A DNA stretch of 64,000 nucleotides from NCBI GenBank assembly GCA_003993805.1, contig RSEF01000020.1, forward strand, positions 9,922,439-9,986,438. The letters are read 5' to 3'. Origin of the DNA: Himantopus leucocephalus. Its lineage: Eukaryota > Chordata > Aves > Charadriiformes > Recurvirostridae. Position numbers and translations under genes: made by a program. A model generated the notes under the pieces. That model worked only from the letters and a program-made list of their open reading frames with translations, was not told the origin of the DNA and did not search any database. Positions 24,612-51,860 of the stretch are shown here, in pieces (the stretch's first letter is position 1; each line of letters begins with the position of its first letter).

Positions 24612-25118
24612 CAGCCGGAGCACAGTCAGACTGGTGCGTGGGGGGGCGGGATGTCCCCTGGTTTCTGCAGGGTGGCTGGGAAATGCAGTTCCCCTCCAGG
24701 CCGGGTCTCGAGCCATGGCTGGGAGCGCTTCAGCAGAGGCAGCTTGGGCTGGGCAGCACCGAGTCCGGGAGCAATCCGAGCTTGGGAGCAATCCACGGCA
24801 TACGGATGGCAGGGCTGGGCCAGCGCAGCCCCAGAGAAAAGTCCCGGCACTTCCCTGAGGACAAGCAGGTTGCATCTGGGGCCTCTGTTTGCTGGAGCTG
24901 GTGGATCTTCAGGGCCACCACGTTTGCGGGGAGGTTTTGTGCAGGTGCCTGTTGGTTCCCAGTACCACTCCAAAAGCGTCTCTCCAGTCAGACCCCTTTG
25001 CTTAAGGGCGTGAGAAGTTATGGCTGGCTTGAAGAGCTTACGCTGTCCGCTTTACCTTCCCTGGGGCTTTTTTCTGCACAGCTAAATTTCCTTTCCGCTC
25101 TGGCTTCCACAGGCAACC

Positions 25119-39613
<14,495 letters not shown>

Positions 39614-39945
39614 CAAGCCGAGCGTCCCTCGTCTCTCTGGTAAAGATGCACAGCTCCGCTGCCGTGGCGGGAGAGGGATGGGCACGGCCGCCGGACTCTG
39701 CCACGGCACCATCCCTCCCCGGCCATGTGCTGCGGGAAGGCAGCCTGGCCCCGCAGGGAGAGCTGAGGAAATGTCTTTAACCAAAGAACCTGGCAGGGTA
39801 ACTTTTCTTTAAAGGGACTAATGGCAGCGATGTGTAGAAAATGATGGACAAAAGAGCTTTAATTACCCAGTGCAGGAAGCTCTATGCATAACTGATGAGA
39901 CGAGAAGTCTCCTCCAGAGCATTAAATATTCCGTTTTAGCCTAGA
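39614..39945 (+). terminator. DNMT3B: DNMT3B 3' UTR with a candidate ATTAAA signal
   Basis: After the stop at 39,611-39,613 the first plausible poly(A) signal is ATTAAA at 39,921-39,926, giving a 3' UTR of about 330 bases. No AATAAA was seen up to 40,500, so a longer UTR into the AT-rich 40,150-40,400 region is also possible. Confidence 0.3.
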
Positions 39946-42800
39946 GCTGGAAAGTCACAACTTGCTGAGCAGTAAGCGTGGAGGCAGCTGCCGGGGTGCT
40001 GCAGGCAAACTTGAACTATAGCGAATTACTGCTTTTCCTAAACAAACAAAACCTCTCTTGAAGCAACTGCCAAAAATCCCCAAAGTGTAGCAGCAGGTGT
40101 AAGGGACCCTGGTCAGGTTACATACACTGAACATGCAGGATACAGAAACCAAATCTTTTTTTTTTTATTTTTATTTTTAAGAATTTTTTGATAAACTTTA
40201 ATTTTGTTGTTTAACGTCTATTGCTGCTTTAAGGCATTACATAAGAATGTGGAGATTCCTAGACCTGAATGTAGCTGAAACTGAACTGTGAGGTGATAGA
40301 ATTACTTTTCTAGCTAGAACTAAAGAAATATTGTTTTATATATGTTTGGCTGTAGTTTACAAATATTCACTACTTCCTTTTTAAAGCATCTAAAACTTTT
40401 CCTTACATTTTAAAATCCTGCTGAGCGGATTCAAAGCTTACACAGTAATCAGAGCACGGAGGATTTGGGCTCCAGCGTGTCCATAAAGGAAAACGTTCTC
40501 TGAGCATTCATTTCCCAAATGAATGTGGTGCATCGGCAGGAAGGATAGCGTAGTGGCCAATGTCGGCTTCAAAATACAGCCCCCCCTCAAATGTCATGTA
40601 CAATGTCACGGACCCGAGCAGTATTGGCAGTGCTGTGGTGCAGGGGGTTCCTTGCAGGGAAAATCCCACCTGACCCCAGTGTGGCTGCGGGGCTGTAGGG
40701 TCCAGGAGCACAGCGCTGGCCTCACCCCGCACCGATCCTGCTCCGCAGGCAGGAGGAGCTGACCCTGCGGTGGCAGCGAGGTGGGAAAGCTGCTGCGTCT
40801 GGGTGCTGTGCGCGTCCCCCCGCTGCAGGGACTGCTGCTGGGGCAGGGGATGTGCGCCGGGGGCAGGGCAGGTCCTGGGGGTCCGCAGGCAGGGGCTGTA
40901 CCTCTCCCTGCGCACCCATCTCCCCATGCGTGACTTTGTGCACAGAGGTGGGATGCTGCTGGTGCTTGTTATGTGCCCGGTGCTGGCCCGACAGCACCCT
41001 GGGGGGCTCCTGGGGCTGTTCCCCCAAACCGGGAGCTCCTGCAGCCACCGCTGTGTTCACTTTTGATTGCCCTCCTCCGCTCCCTGACTTGGCCGTAGTG
41101 ATTATCTCGCTGTCCGTGAAGTCCTGGGCTCACTGTTCCCATGGCCAGCATCCCGGGAGATGCGGGTGCGTGCGCAGCAGAGCCCGTCCCTCTCCCCCAG
41201 GTTTTCCGTAGCTGCGGGGCTGCTGTCCCAGCCAGCATCTCCCGGGGACTCTTGACTCCAATGCACATTTCAATGCACTGAAACAACTCGTGACATAGAC
41301 CCCTCGGTCCCTCTGTCCTCCCCTACCTCTCCTGGTCACTACAACCTGTCACCTGGCTCTGGCAGAGTCCTTGGGTGTCTTCTCAAGATTAACTGAGTGC
41401 AAACCATGGGCCAGCCCTCCGCCCGATGCCAGGCTGCCTCACGAGGTGTTGTACAGCATCAGTGGGAAATGAGAGCTTCTCTCCTGGCTCCTTCTACCTC
41501 TCTGACACATGGGGACCCCCTTGCACCCCCCTCACGGGCGGTGGAGGACGGCAGCCTCTCTGGAGGAGGGAGCCTCCCATTTTCCACTCTTCTTGTCATG
41601 GAGCTGCTTCTGTGCAGCTTCCCACCTCATCCGCAGGCTCTGGGGACCATCTTCTCTTGGTCTCCAACCCAAGGCTGCGCTCGGGAATGGGCAGGACGGG
41701 AAGTCCAGATCATTTAAAAGCTTTTTGTCCTTGATTCTTTCCGGAGGTTACTCTTTAGTCTTCCCACAGGGATTCGTTCTCAAGTGACGTGCGTTCGAGC
41801 CGCACGCCTTAATTAAGAAAACGCTGGAGAAAGCCAAGCGGTCTCCTCAGCGTCACCGCTGGCATCTGCAATGCTCGGCAAGCTCTCGGGGACAAGTAGC
41901 ACCCTCTCACCACCTTTGTCACCAGCCCCCTGACTGGGAAGATGGCGGGATGGGTTCTGCAGGTGCTGGAGTTGTTTGGGAAGCCTGGCATCGCCACCGC
42001 TGCTCCGGCTGGTTTTGGACCCCTCACCAACCTCCCATCCTTATTGCCAGCCTGGACCTCAGTCACAACGCTAACTCCTCCGTCCGGCCCCAGCTGCAGT
42101 CCCCATACAGAGCCTGACGCAGGGGCGACGGCCGTCCTCCCCCTTGGGATCCTCTGACGGCTTTTATTTTTCCAAACTGGGCTAACACGTAACCTCCGCT
42201 CCATGGCATCTCTGATTTCATACTCCAGATCTCCCATCCTTTCCTGTCTCATCAAAAGGAAAACAAATAGAAGAGGAAAAATAAGAAAAAAAGGACTTGG
42301 GGAAAGTAAACAAAGATAAAAGAGGAATGAGAGTCGTCTTGCTTGATACAGATTGCAGCAGACAAGTCTTCCTTGAAATATTTTTCCCTGTAAGAGCTGC
42401 CTTTTATTATGTATCGTAAGGAGAGGTAGATTTCAGAAATGCCTTTTTAATACTTTTTAAAAGGTTTCTAACTCTCCCTGGTGCTATTTTTTTTTTAGGT
42501 TAAGGATTTTTGATGTCAAAAGTCTTGCGGGTTTTTATACAATCTTTTAAAAACAAAAAAACCACGTTATTGTTTTGTTAAAACACATTTCATATGCTTT
42601 TTGTACCGGGCGTGCGAGAACTCAAAACTGTGCCTTGTCCACGCAGTTTTAACTCGTTTTTCGTGTGGGAAAGAAAGGGGATCCATGTCAACAGTTTACC
42701 ATTTATCGCCGTCTAATTAAAAATCAGTATTTCTGTACGACCGGACAGTCCTTATTTGCTGAATTCACCGCGTAAAAGAGGAGGGGCTTTTACAGAGGGC
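39946..42800. other. DNMT3B-MAPRE1 intergenic region
   Basis: There is an AT-rich stretch with T-rich runs at 40,150-40,210, then GC-richer sequence to 42,150, then AT-rich sequence again. No exon chain, repeat family or RNA gene could be supported. The start may include extended DNMT3B 3' UTR. Confidence 0.45.
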
Positions 42801-42839
42801 CGAGTCTCACAGATGAGCCCCTCTGCCCCTTTCCCCGCT

Positions 42840-43700
42840 GCCCCCTGAGGCGGCAGGCCCGGCACAGCGGCCGCGGGGGAACCAGACGCGTGAGCCTACG
42901 GCAGCCGGGCCGGGCCCGGCCGTGGCGGGGGGCCGGGGTCGGGCCGGGCCCGGTGCGGCCTGCGGCGGCGCCGCCGCCATCGCGGCTCCCCGGGCCGCAG
43001 CCGTGAGAGACCCAGGCGGCACGCGGGATCCCACGGATGTGGGCGGGGCTGGCGCCGCCGCCAATCGCAGGCCAGCCCGCGGGCGGGGTGGGCGGAGCCG
43101 CGCCGTGGCAACGCGGCGGGTTCCCCCGCCCCCTAGCAACCGCGCCCCCCTCCTCCGCGCGGCTTGCTCAGTCCACAGCCGACGAGCGGCGCTCGCTACC
43201 ACCGTCGTGACGTACGCGTGACGCCAGCGCGTAGCGTGCGAGTGACGTGGTCCCGGGCAGGCGGGCGGGGCCGGTTTGAACGCGGAGGAGACGGGGCGAG
43301 AGCGGGGCAGGTAACGGGCCGGGCCGCGGCGCTGAGGCGGCGGCGGGCGGGGAGGGGGGGAGGCGGGCCCGGGCTCGGGCCCGGGGAGCGGCCGGGCCGG
43401 GCCGGGCCGGGCGGGGCGGGCTGGCGCCCGGCGGGCTGTGAGGAGACCGGCGTGAGGCCTGCAGGGCCGGGCCGCGCCTGCCCCGGGCGCGGGGTGCCGC
43501 GGGGGCCCGCCGGGAGGCGGCGGAGCGCCCGCTGTGGCGGGTGGGGGGAAGGCGAGGCGGCGGGGGCGGGGGGCGCGGCCGGCCCTGCCCGGCGGCAGCT
43601 GCACCGGGGCTCGGCGGCCGGGCGGCGAGAGCGGCGGCTCCGCTTTGTGCCGGCGGGGCTGGGCGGGGACCGGCCGCTTGGTATTTCTCCCTGGAGAGAT
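42840..43700 (+). promoter_or_regulatory. MAPRE1: MAPRE1 CpG-island promoter with CRE, CCAAT and RFX-like sites
   Basis: This is a dense CpG island. Motifs lie in a 200-bp core: CCAAT at 43,061-43,065, RFX-type half sites (GGCAAC near 43,107 and AGCAAC near 43,135), two CRE cores TGACGT at 43,208-43,213 and 43,243-43,248, and TTTGAA at 43,275-43,280 preceded by GGGCGG, reminiscent of a cell-cycle CHR element. No TATA box. This mix is typical of a constitutive, proliferation-linked promoter, which suits MAPRE1. Individual sites are pattern matches only. Confidence 0.6.
43140..43310 (+). other. MAPRE1: MAPRE1 non-coding exon 1 (5' end approximate)
   Basis: The exon ends at a canonical donor (GGGGCAG/GTAACG) at 43,310. 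The 5' end is placed just after the CCAAT and RFX-like sites and is not fixed by sequence. It joins across a 733-base intron to the exon at 44,044 that holds the start codon. Confidence 0.5.
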
Positions 43701-44046
43701 ACCGTGGTCGACCAGGAAGTATTCCTGCCCTGCTCGGTTGGCGTGGATGAGAGGGATGAATAACTTGCCGCAGCTGCGATTCCTTTCATCAAAGTTTCCA
43801 TGTGAGTGCCTTGGTGTTCATTTTTCTTCAAAAAGCACCAAACCCTGCCCTTTACAGTTGTGATGAAATAAGGTCTTCCCTTAGCAGCAGACAGCTTCGT
43901 CGTTTCCTGTGCATTGTGTTACGTTTGGCTGTTGTGTCATGAAGGCTCAAGAGGAAGCGCCTCCACTGCAACCTGAACAGAAGTGATGAAAACGTGCAGC
44001 ATTACGGTTTGTGGTACTTAACACCTTTGGTTCTGTCTTTCAGAAA

Positions 44047-47000
44047 ATGGCAGTTAATGTGTATTCTACTTCAGTGACTAGCGATAACTTGAGTCGACAT
44101 GACATGCTCGCGTGGATCAACGAGTCTCTGCAACTGACACTGACAAAGATTGAACAGCTATGCTCAGGTGAGGAGAGTTCCAAATTTGATGTGCACCCTA
44201 GTTCTGTAGAGATCTAGCCACGCTGTGTGAACTGTCTGCGCTGGCCCTCTGTAGCCATGCTGTTGGTTTAATTCTTGGTATGAACAGATTCACGGTCAAT
44301 GTTATAATCTGGTTGTGGTTAGAGTCTTATTGAAATGGTTGTTAATAATATAAGCATAATGAAAAGGCATATTCTTCTGACTCACTGCAGCATAGATGCA
44401 ATAAGAAGGAATGGGGGTTAATGTGGAGAAAATACTCTTAGGAGAAGGTGTTTCCCAATGAGAAATTAAGCGTTTAGTCTTGATGGATAGAGTAAGTCTT
44501 ACAAGTGTTGTAACTAGCATAAACAAATGTGATTTCTTATGGAGGAGAACTACTAGGAGATTTGGGAGGCTGGGCAGAAGGAGCAGTGGGAGGAAGGCAC
44601 GTTGGTGACTCTTGGGTTCGCTTTCAGGACTTTACAACTCCTTATGGTAAAGGAGTATGTCGGTCTGTGTCACCCGAGCTTATTTTGACTTGAGCTGACT
44701 TTAGCACAGCTGAATCTCAGGGTTGCATGCAGAAAAGGGGAAGTGATTGTGGTACAGTAATGGAGTCAAGTGTCATCATAGGGAGGAGTGTGTGTGTGGG
44801 AGGAGACTTGTAGAAACGAATAAAAATAATAGCCTATGGAGTAAGCGCTGAAAAAACCCAAGGCTAAAAATGCAGCCTAGGTAAAAGATGGTGATTTGGA
44901 TAACTGCAAGAGGCAGGTGAAAGGGACTTGGTGAAAAGTGGAAGTGCAACTCATGCAGTGAGTGTGAGATAAGGTGTTGCTCACAGAATGAGAGATGTGG
45001 AAATTGGGGGTGGAATAAAGTTTAAAATAAGTTTGGGACTGTCAGTACAGCCTGTGGCTGAGACCGTGGAAGAAACATTCACAAAGATTACAGGGAGGTA
45101 GGGGGACTTAGAATAGACATCTGACAGGTATTTGTAGTGTCTTTTGTCTAGTGAGATGATGGAGAAAAAACTGTAAGGATGAAGGATCTAAAGATCTACA
45201 ACTACAGAAGTAAGGGAAATGGTAAGCATTGTCTGCTTTCAGATAGGCAGGTTAAAAAACCTGTTGTGTGCAGTGTTGATTTATACAGCTGAGAACTTTT
45301 GCTTGGAATTGGTGTGAGTCTTGGATGCTGCAAGAGCTCTGTCCCTGAGAAGTGAGGATAATTAATACTGGCTCTGCAGAATTTCAGCTCAACTGTTTTC
45401 AGGAAAAGACTGTGAGCTGTTATGTGGTATGCGTATGTGCTGAGTAATGTCCCTTTCCTGTGTCTGCAAAAATACTTCGTGCCTCTGCAGGTATGGAAGT
45501 GGCTTTCACTGCCTGTCATAGTCATGTGAAAAACGGGAGTTTCCAAGCTTGCTTTGCTACCTTTGCAAGGGCAGTAGCAACAGCAGCAATTTGAGTTTGC
45601 ATAAATGCACAAAAGATGACCTTTGGCTTACGCTGTGATCTTTCTTTTTTTTTTAATGATTCTTATCGCTCAGACTACCAGTAGTTAGAAAACCCCTGAT
45701 TTCTAGCAAGTCATCTATTTTTTGAGCTGAGCATTGGAGTTCTTCAGCAAGTGAACTGAAAGACAGTGGAGATCAAACAGCAAGATTTTTTTTTTTTTAT
45801 TTGCACCAGTGGATGAGCAGCAATCTTCTAGTAGCAGGTGAAAGTAGGAGCTCCGAAAAACCTGCGAAATATCTTGATAGAAAGTGAACAAGATAGGACT
45901 TTCTTGTTACCCGTGGTTGAGATGAATAGACTAGTTTAGGGAAACACCATGATGTATTACTTTTTGGCCTCTAGATATCTCACAAAACCATGTCGTGTAT
46001 CTGATGGTTATGGTTCCCATTACTCTCCTTGTACACTTAGTTCATTGATATTGGTGGGGGGAATAATGCTCAGAATGTTGCGCTTGTATTTTTAGTGGCA
46101 CACAGTTGCATATCATCACTATAGAGTGAGAATATAGTTTAAAAGTATTGTTTTTTTTTTTTTAATGGGTGCATATGTTCTACAAAAGCTTTTTTTTTTG
46201 GAGGTGGTTGTGAATCGCTATTTTGCTCTTACAGTAAGAGCTGAATTGAAGGACGTAAAGGATTTAAAATGAATAAAAAGAAACACTGTCTCATTTCAGT
46301 TCTTTGATTAAGGCTTGATTTAAATATAATCCAGTTTAATTTAGCCTCTTACTTTTGAGGGCACCTTGAATTGTGTATAGGTTCTGTTTGTAGTAAGTAA
46401 ATGTATCACTATTTTAATAATGATTAAATACAACTTTTAGAATAATTATTTTTCTAGTTTAGCTCTATTAGTGTTGATAAAAGGAGGTTACATGCCTGTT
46501 GGACACATGTAACATCTCAGATCTGTACTGATATCCATGAAGAAAGGAAAGTCAAATTACTCACTGGATTTTTTTTTTTTTCTCTTGGAATTATGGAGGC
46601 AGTATTGCTCTTGTTCACAAGAGTTCAAGTCATGAGACCAAAAGTTTGGTTCTGCCATTTGCTTAAGCTTATTTATGGCCATGCTGCACCAAAACAGGAG
46701 ACTGAAGGTTCCTGCTTTCTTGCTTTTGTTGCCTGTAGCTGAGGAATGAGTCAGGTCAGTTTGCTGATCTGACTGAAAAGTTCCTGACGTAGGCTAGTGA
46801 GCTGACTTGATTCATCCTGGGATTTGTATCCTTTTTCTTTCGGCAGGTGCTGCATACTGTCAGTTTATGGACATGCTCTTCCCAGGTTCTGTAGCACTCA
46901 AGAAAGTGAAGTTTCAAGCAAAATTGGAACATGAGTACATTCAAAACTTCAAGGTTCTACAAGCAGGATTTAAACGAATGGGTGTTGACAAAGTAAGCTG

Positions 47001-50000
47001 GGTTGTAACTGATTCTCTGTGTTCTAAATATCAAAGTAGATGGAATATACTTTTAAATTTAGAGCTGAATAAATCTGAGAATAGACTTTGCTTTTGGTTT
47101 GTAAGTCTCAAGACTTTTAGTTTTGGTTTGCATTGGGGTCCTTGCTTGATTTAGGACAATATCTGCTTTACTCCAGATAAGGTTAGGTTTCCAGTTCCTA
47201 ATGATGAGATGAATTTTTCCCTTTTCATTCTGTGCAACTTATGTAGCACAGACTAATATTGAAATTTCTATGAGGTAATGTTTACATGAGCTTCCTGTTT
47301 GAACCATCTTTGTACCAGGTATGTTCCCAGGTGTGGTAGTCCTAAGGATTTCAAATTCCTCTTTACAAGCAAATGTAGTTTTAAGCTAGTGAAAATGAGA
47401 TCTGTGAAAAAACTTTTTCAGATCAAATGATAGTTCTGCATATGGAAGGATGATTTATCTAGGTCATCAGTACTGACAGCATGTTTGGTATGATGCAGAA
47501 CACTTCTGTGTTAAAGCTTTTTACCTGCCTTTTAGAAGGTGTCTCGTTCTGTGTTGGCTAGCAGCTTCAACGCACACTTAATTGGTCGTCTTCTTGGGGA
47601 AAGTAGCTTGTGCAGTATGTCCAGAACTGGACAGCCAGCCATGCTTCCAAATGCTGAATAATCACGTAACAGTAATGGCTCCTGGCCCCTGCCAGGTCAT
47701 GGACTCTCAGCTCATGGCCTATAGACAAGACTTCACAATTTGCTGCATCTTTTTAATAATCTCCACTTATACTTCTCATTCCAGAGAAACTATAATTATA
47801 ATCTTCTGAAAAGCGGGTGTTTAGATGTTGTAGCAATTCTGTGTGCTAGCAGTCTGTGAAATTGGTCAGCAGTTCAGATTCGTGAAAGCTAGCACAGAAT
47901 GAGCCAGCTTCAGATTTACAGGAAGAAGGTTTGTGTTGAAATTTGGTGTAGCAGAAACCTTGCTGCAGAATTATTTACAATTATTTGGGCCCTCACAGTG
48001 AAAACGTGATTTGTTTTTAATTCCAATTATTAGCAAAAATGCTACTATTTGACATACAGTTATGTTCAAGGAGGATTTTCTCTAGACTGGACAAAGAATT
48101 ACATTTGCATATCTTCTGAGTGCACTAATTTTAAAACTTAGATAAAGATAGAGAGAGAGGTTCTATACCCTTAATATGAGTTTTGACTTTTTTTTTTTTT
48201 TCCCTCCCTCTCCAGATAATTCCTGTGGACAAACTAGTGAAAGGAAAATTTCAGGACAACTTTGAATTTGTTCAGTGGTTCAAAAAATTTTTTGATGCAA
48301 ACTATGATGGGAAGGAGTATGATCCTGTTGCTGCTCGACAAGGCCAAGAGACAGTAGCACCAAACCTTGTTGCTCCAGTTGTGAACAAACCCAAGAAATC
48401 TCTCAGTTCTAGCAGTGCAGGTAGAGAAAATAGTTAAAAGATTATCTAGCTCATTAAAAACTCTGGGGAAAATAAGACTGGATTGCTATTTCAAATCAGT
48501 GTATGAAATTATAGTATTTTGCATCTTGTTTCAGAGATGCTAGGCTTCAAACATGGGGTCGTCCTGTAGTACCCAGTTATCTGGAAGCTACAGAAAAGAA
48601 CAATACTTTCTAAAAGAGAAAATGGCAAGGATTGATGCCAACACATGCCAAAAAAAATGGACATGTCGCATGGAGTCATGAAGAAGGAAGGAATGTACCT
48701 TCAAACTTTTACATGCCTGAGCATGTTTGGAAGGGGGATAGTACCTTTATAGGAGGAAGAAAGATGTTCTGAGAGGAACTAACACTGAATTAATCTTGCA
48801 GCCCCACAGAGGCCCATTGTTACACAGAGGACTGCAGCAAATCCAAAAGCTGGTACTGGAATGGTCAAAAAAGCTGCAGGAGACGATGAATCGGCAGGAT
48901 TGATTGAGCAGGTGTGTTGACCAGAATGGCCCTGTGTACTGACCTGTGCTTTATAGATTTATGTACAGATTTTTTTTTTTAATAGCATGGAACGGCTGGG
49001 TCAGGCAGATGAAAGAAAATGATCTGAATCTAGTATGCTCATTTAAAATCTCTTAATTGGAAGCCTTCGTTATAGTGGTCTTGCTCTCCTGATAGGAGTG
49101 AAACCCCTTCTGCAGTACATGAGTACCCAGACATTTAAATCTAGTATGTGCCATATCACACATAGCATTGTTTTTAAGTATTTCCACAGCTGTGTTGCAG
49201 CGATCACAGCATTCCAACTGAGCTATGAGCAGCTGCTACTTCACTGAAATACTGAATGTAATACAACTAAAACTGCCATCAGTGTGAGAGTTGTCTTGAA
49301 AGAATGCGTTAGCAAAGAAAACTGCAGGCAGTTAGCGTTTTACCTATTTCATGTCATAAGCCTTTAGAATTTCCAAGTGATAGTGCTTGTGTTGGACTGG
49401 GTGTGTGTTGTGGCAGTAATATTACAATTTGAGAAATAGACCTTTTCCTTCTCTCACAGTCTTCCTTTCCACCGGCCCTATCTTGATTACTGCTGAAGTG
49501 CTTTGCGTATTAACGCACTTCTGAGAACTTTGGGGACCCTGCCTTTTGAATAGATACTACTGAATTCTCTCTTTGGTGGATAAATAATTATTGATGCCCT
49601 TTGGCAGATCAATGTCCTGAAACTTACTGTTGAAGATCTGGAGAAGGAGAGGGACTTCTACTTTGGCAAATTGAGGAACATTGAATTGATCTGCCAGGAG
49701 AATGAAGGGGAGAATGATCCAGTGTTGCAGAGGATTGTGGAAATTCTTTACGCCACAGATGTAAGTAATCTGGTATAAATTGTATTGCATAGTTCCTCCC
49801 TCCCCTTGTAATTGGAAGCTGGTTTGCTTTCCAGGGCTCCCTCTATTTCTACTTGTGTTTTTTTCTTTTTTTTTTTTTCTTTAGGTTTATGGCCTAGCTT
49901 TTTCCCATAATAAAGGAACAGATAACATAATTATAGTCAGGCAGCAAACAAGGTTAGCCTTTCATGAAGAGTGTGTAACAAATAGATCAAAGATGAGGAA

Positions 50001-50214
50001 AATAACTCTTCTGGTAATATATCTTGACACTGTGAATGGTGACTTAAGGGTAGCTGTACTAAGTAAAAGATAAAAAAAAAAAAAAGAGTGTACAGAGTAG
50101 CCAGGAATTGGTTTGACATCAGATTTTCATTAAAGCGCTTGTTTTATTCCCCTTCAGGAAGGCTTTGTGATACCTGACGAAGGAGCACCGCAGGAGGAAC
50201 AAGAAGAGTATTAA
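44047..50214 (+). CDS. MAPRE1: Microtubule-associated protein RP/EB family member 1 (EB1)
   Basis: EB1 binds growing microtubule plus ends and recruits SxIP and CAP-Gly partners. Coding exons are 44047-44167, 46847-46992, 48216-48420, 48802-48911, 49608-49760 and 50158-50214, all with AG/GT borders and matching phases, totalling 792 bases (263 residues; human 268). The N-terminal calponin-homology domain (about 1-131) starts [21 protein letters not shown] variable basic linker (about 132-185) follows. The C-terminal coiled coil and EB-homology domain include [10 protein letters not shown] at 211-220, which lines the partner-binding pocket, and the acidic tail ends in the EEY motif recognised by CAP-Gly domains. 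Start context (AGAAAATGG) has A at -3. The gene appears intact, and length differences lie only in the linker and tail. Confidence 0.97.
44168..46846 (+). other. MAPRE1 largest intron
   Basis: This 2.7-kb intron of ordinary AT-richer composition has several homopolymer T tracts. No further exon or repeat family was recognised. The same holds for the shorter introns at 46,993-48,215, 48,421-48,801, 48,912-49,607 and 49,761-50,157. Confidence 0.5.
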
Positions 50215-51860
50215 CAGACCACATACTGTACCAGCAGAGCAGCAACATCAGAATTCTTTGCCCCAGATCATGTGCTTAACTGTAAAATACTCCACTTTAT
50301 TCTTAGAGGACTCACTGGTTTCTTTTCATAAGCAAAAAAGTACCTCTTCTTAAAGTGCACTTTGCAGAAGTTTCACTTTTTACAGTGGGTTTGAGTTAGG
50401 AGCTCTTTCTCACTTTGTAGCAGAGCAGTATTCATATCTAGGTGGTATATTTAGGGAGCAAGAGGCTGAATATTTGGAACTTGTTGCAGAATGGTTTGCT
50501 GGTAAAACACTGGTTTGTGGGAAGACACTTTTTGTATCTAAGGTGGTGTGTAGTAGAGAAATTAAAGACTCTGACTCACAGAAAGATTGAGTTAATGTGA
50601 AATTGCAGCACAGAAATTATAATAAAATGCCTTAAGAGTATTTAAAATATGCTTCCGTATGCCAAATTGAAGTAATGTGACAGGAGATTTTATGTGCTTC
50701 ATATTGGGGTAGACACTTGTTTAACTCTATTCACTGCTGTCTGAGAGGCCTTGCCTGGCAATCTCACTTTGTCAGCAAGTGCTCAAAAGGGGCTATTAAA
50801 ACAAAACTCCATTCCTATGTAAAGCTGCTTACTAAGTGATTAGTTCTCGATGAAATAGGCCTTAACGTTGCCTGTCACAAGATTAGAGGGAGTATGAACA
50901 GCTGAGACACATAAATTACCTTGAAGAGTGCTAAAGCCTTTTTTGATGGCATCGTGGCTAATGACTTTGCCAAAATGTACTGTGTTTTCTGTAAGAAAAA
51001 CAAAACAAAAAACCAAAACAACAAAAAAAAAGCAAAGGGCATCCAGTCTTACTGCCTAAAATGTTCTTCAGAAGTAATTTTCCTTCCTGGCTCTTCTTTC
51101 TATTTGTCCCGTTTCTTTTTATTTTTGTTGGTATACTTTTTGGTCTCTCACTTGTTCTTTTCTCTTTCCTATCCCAAGGAATGCTGATCAAATCCAACAG
51201 TTGTAACAGGACTTGCACTGTGCAACTCTCTTAGAATGAAAGTGAATTGAGCACATGAGGATGATGATTTTTCTGTCCCTTTTTTCTCCTCCCCCCCCCC
51301 AATCAGGGCATATCTAATAATAATACTTGCCAGTTCAGTAGTCTTCTGGGGTAAAAGCTAAAAGATGCTGGCTAACAGAGCTAATGTTATTGCAGAAAAT
51401 ACAGTACCGAGACTAACTTAAATATTAATATTTAAATACTTTCCTTACCTGTCCTTTTTTGCTATCATACCCCTCATTACTGTTGTGTTTGGCAAGATCC
51501 TGCAAGACTTCTGATCCCCCTTCACTACTGAGATTGATCAGTCCTGTTGTGCTTGTATTCATTCGTTTCTGGTGGTAGCTTGTCCTAAAATGTGTGTAGG
51601 AGAGCATTTTATGGTAATTGTTGTGTAGTGCATGAATCTTTGTGAAATTCAGAGAAAAACCCAAATTCAGTGAATGCCAAAAATGCAAGTAATCTAGCCA
51701 TTGTTTAAAATTGCAGTGGTGCTATTTCTCTTGTGGCCTTTTAGACTTTTGTTGCCCTAAAACTCCATTTTACTGAGAAACCATATTTGACTTGGATTTT
51801 TCTTGACAGGGTTTTTCTATTTTAAGCAGTTTCTAAATAAAGTTCTGTATTTCAAGAGTG
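50215..51860 (+). terminator. MAPRE1: MAPRE1 3' UTR and poly(A) signals
   Basis: The 3' UTR follows the TAA at 50,212-50,214. AATAAA occurs at 50,621-50,626 (short form) and at 51,836-51,841, the latter followed by a T/G-rich stretch and giving a UTR of about 1.6 kb. A further AATAAA at 53,483-53,488 could serve a rare long form. AU-rich ATTTA-type motifs occur near 51,420-51,440. Confidence 0.6.

Larger units (their letters stand above)
20893..25112 (+). other. DNMT3B intron before the start-codon exon
   Basis: This 4.2-kb intron contains the two short tandem repeats listed separately and no further exon that I can support. Composition is GC-rich throughout with some AT-rich stretches near 22.0-22.1 kb. 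Confidence 0.5.

Noticed and set aside
41789..41805. tRNA T-arm-like hairpin (5-bp stem GTGCG/CGCAC with loop TTCGAGC)
   Set aside because: No matching acceptor stem, D-arm or A-box is found in the 70 bases upstream, so it is not a tRNA gene. It could be chance or a worn SINE remnant.
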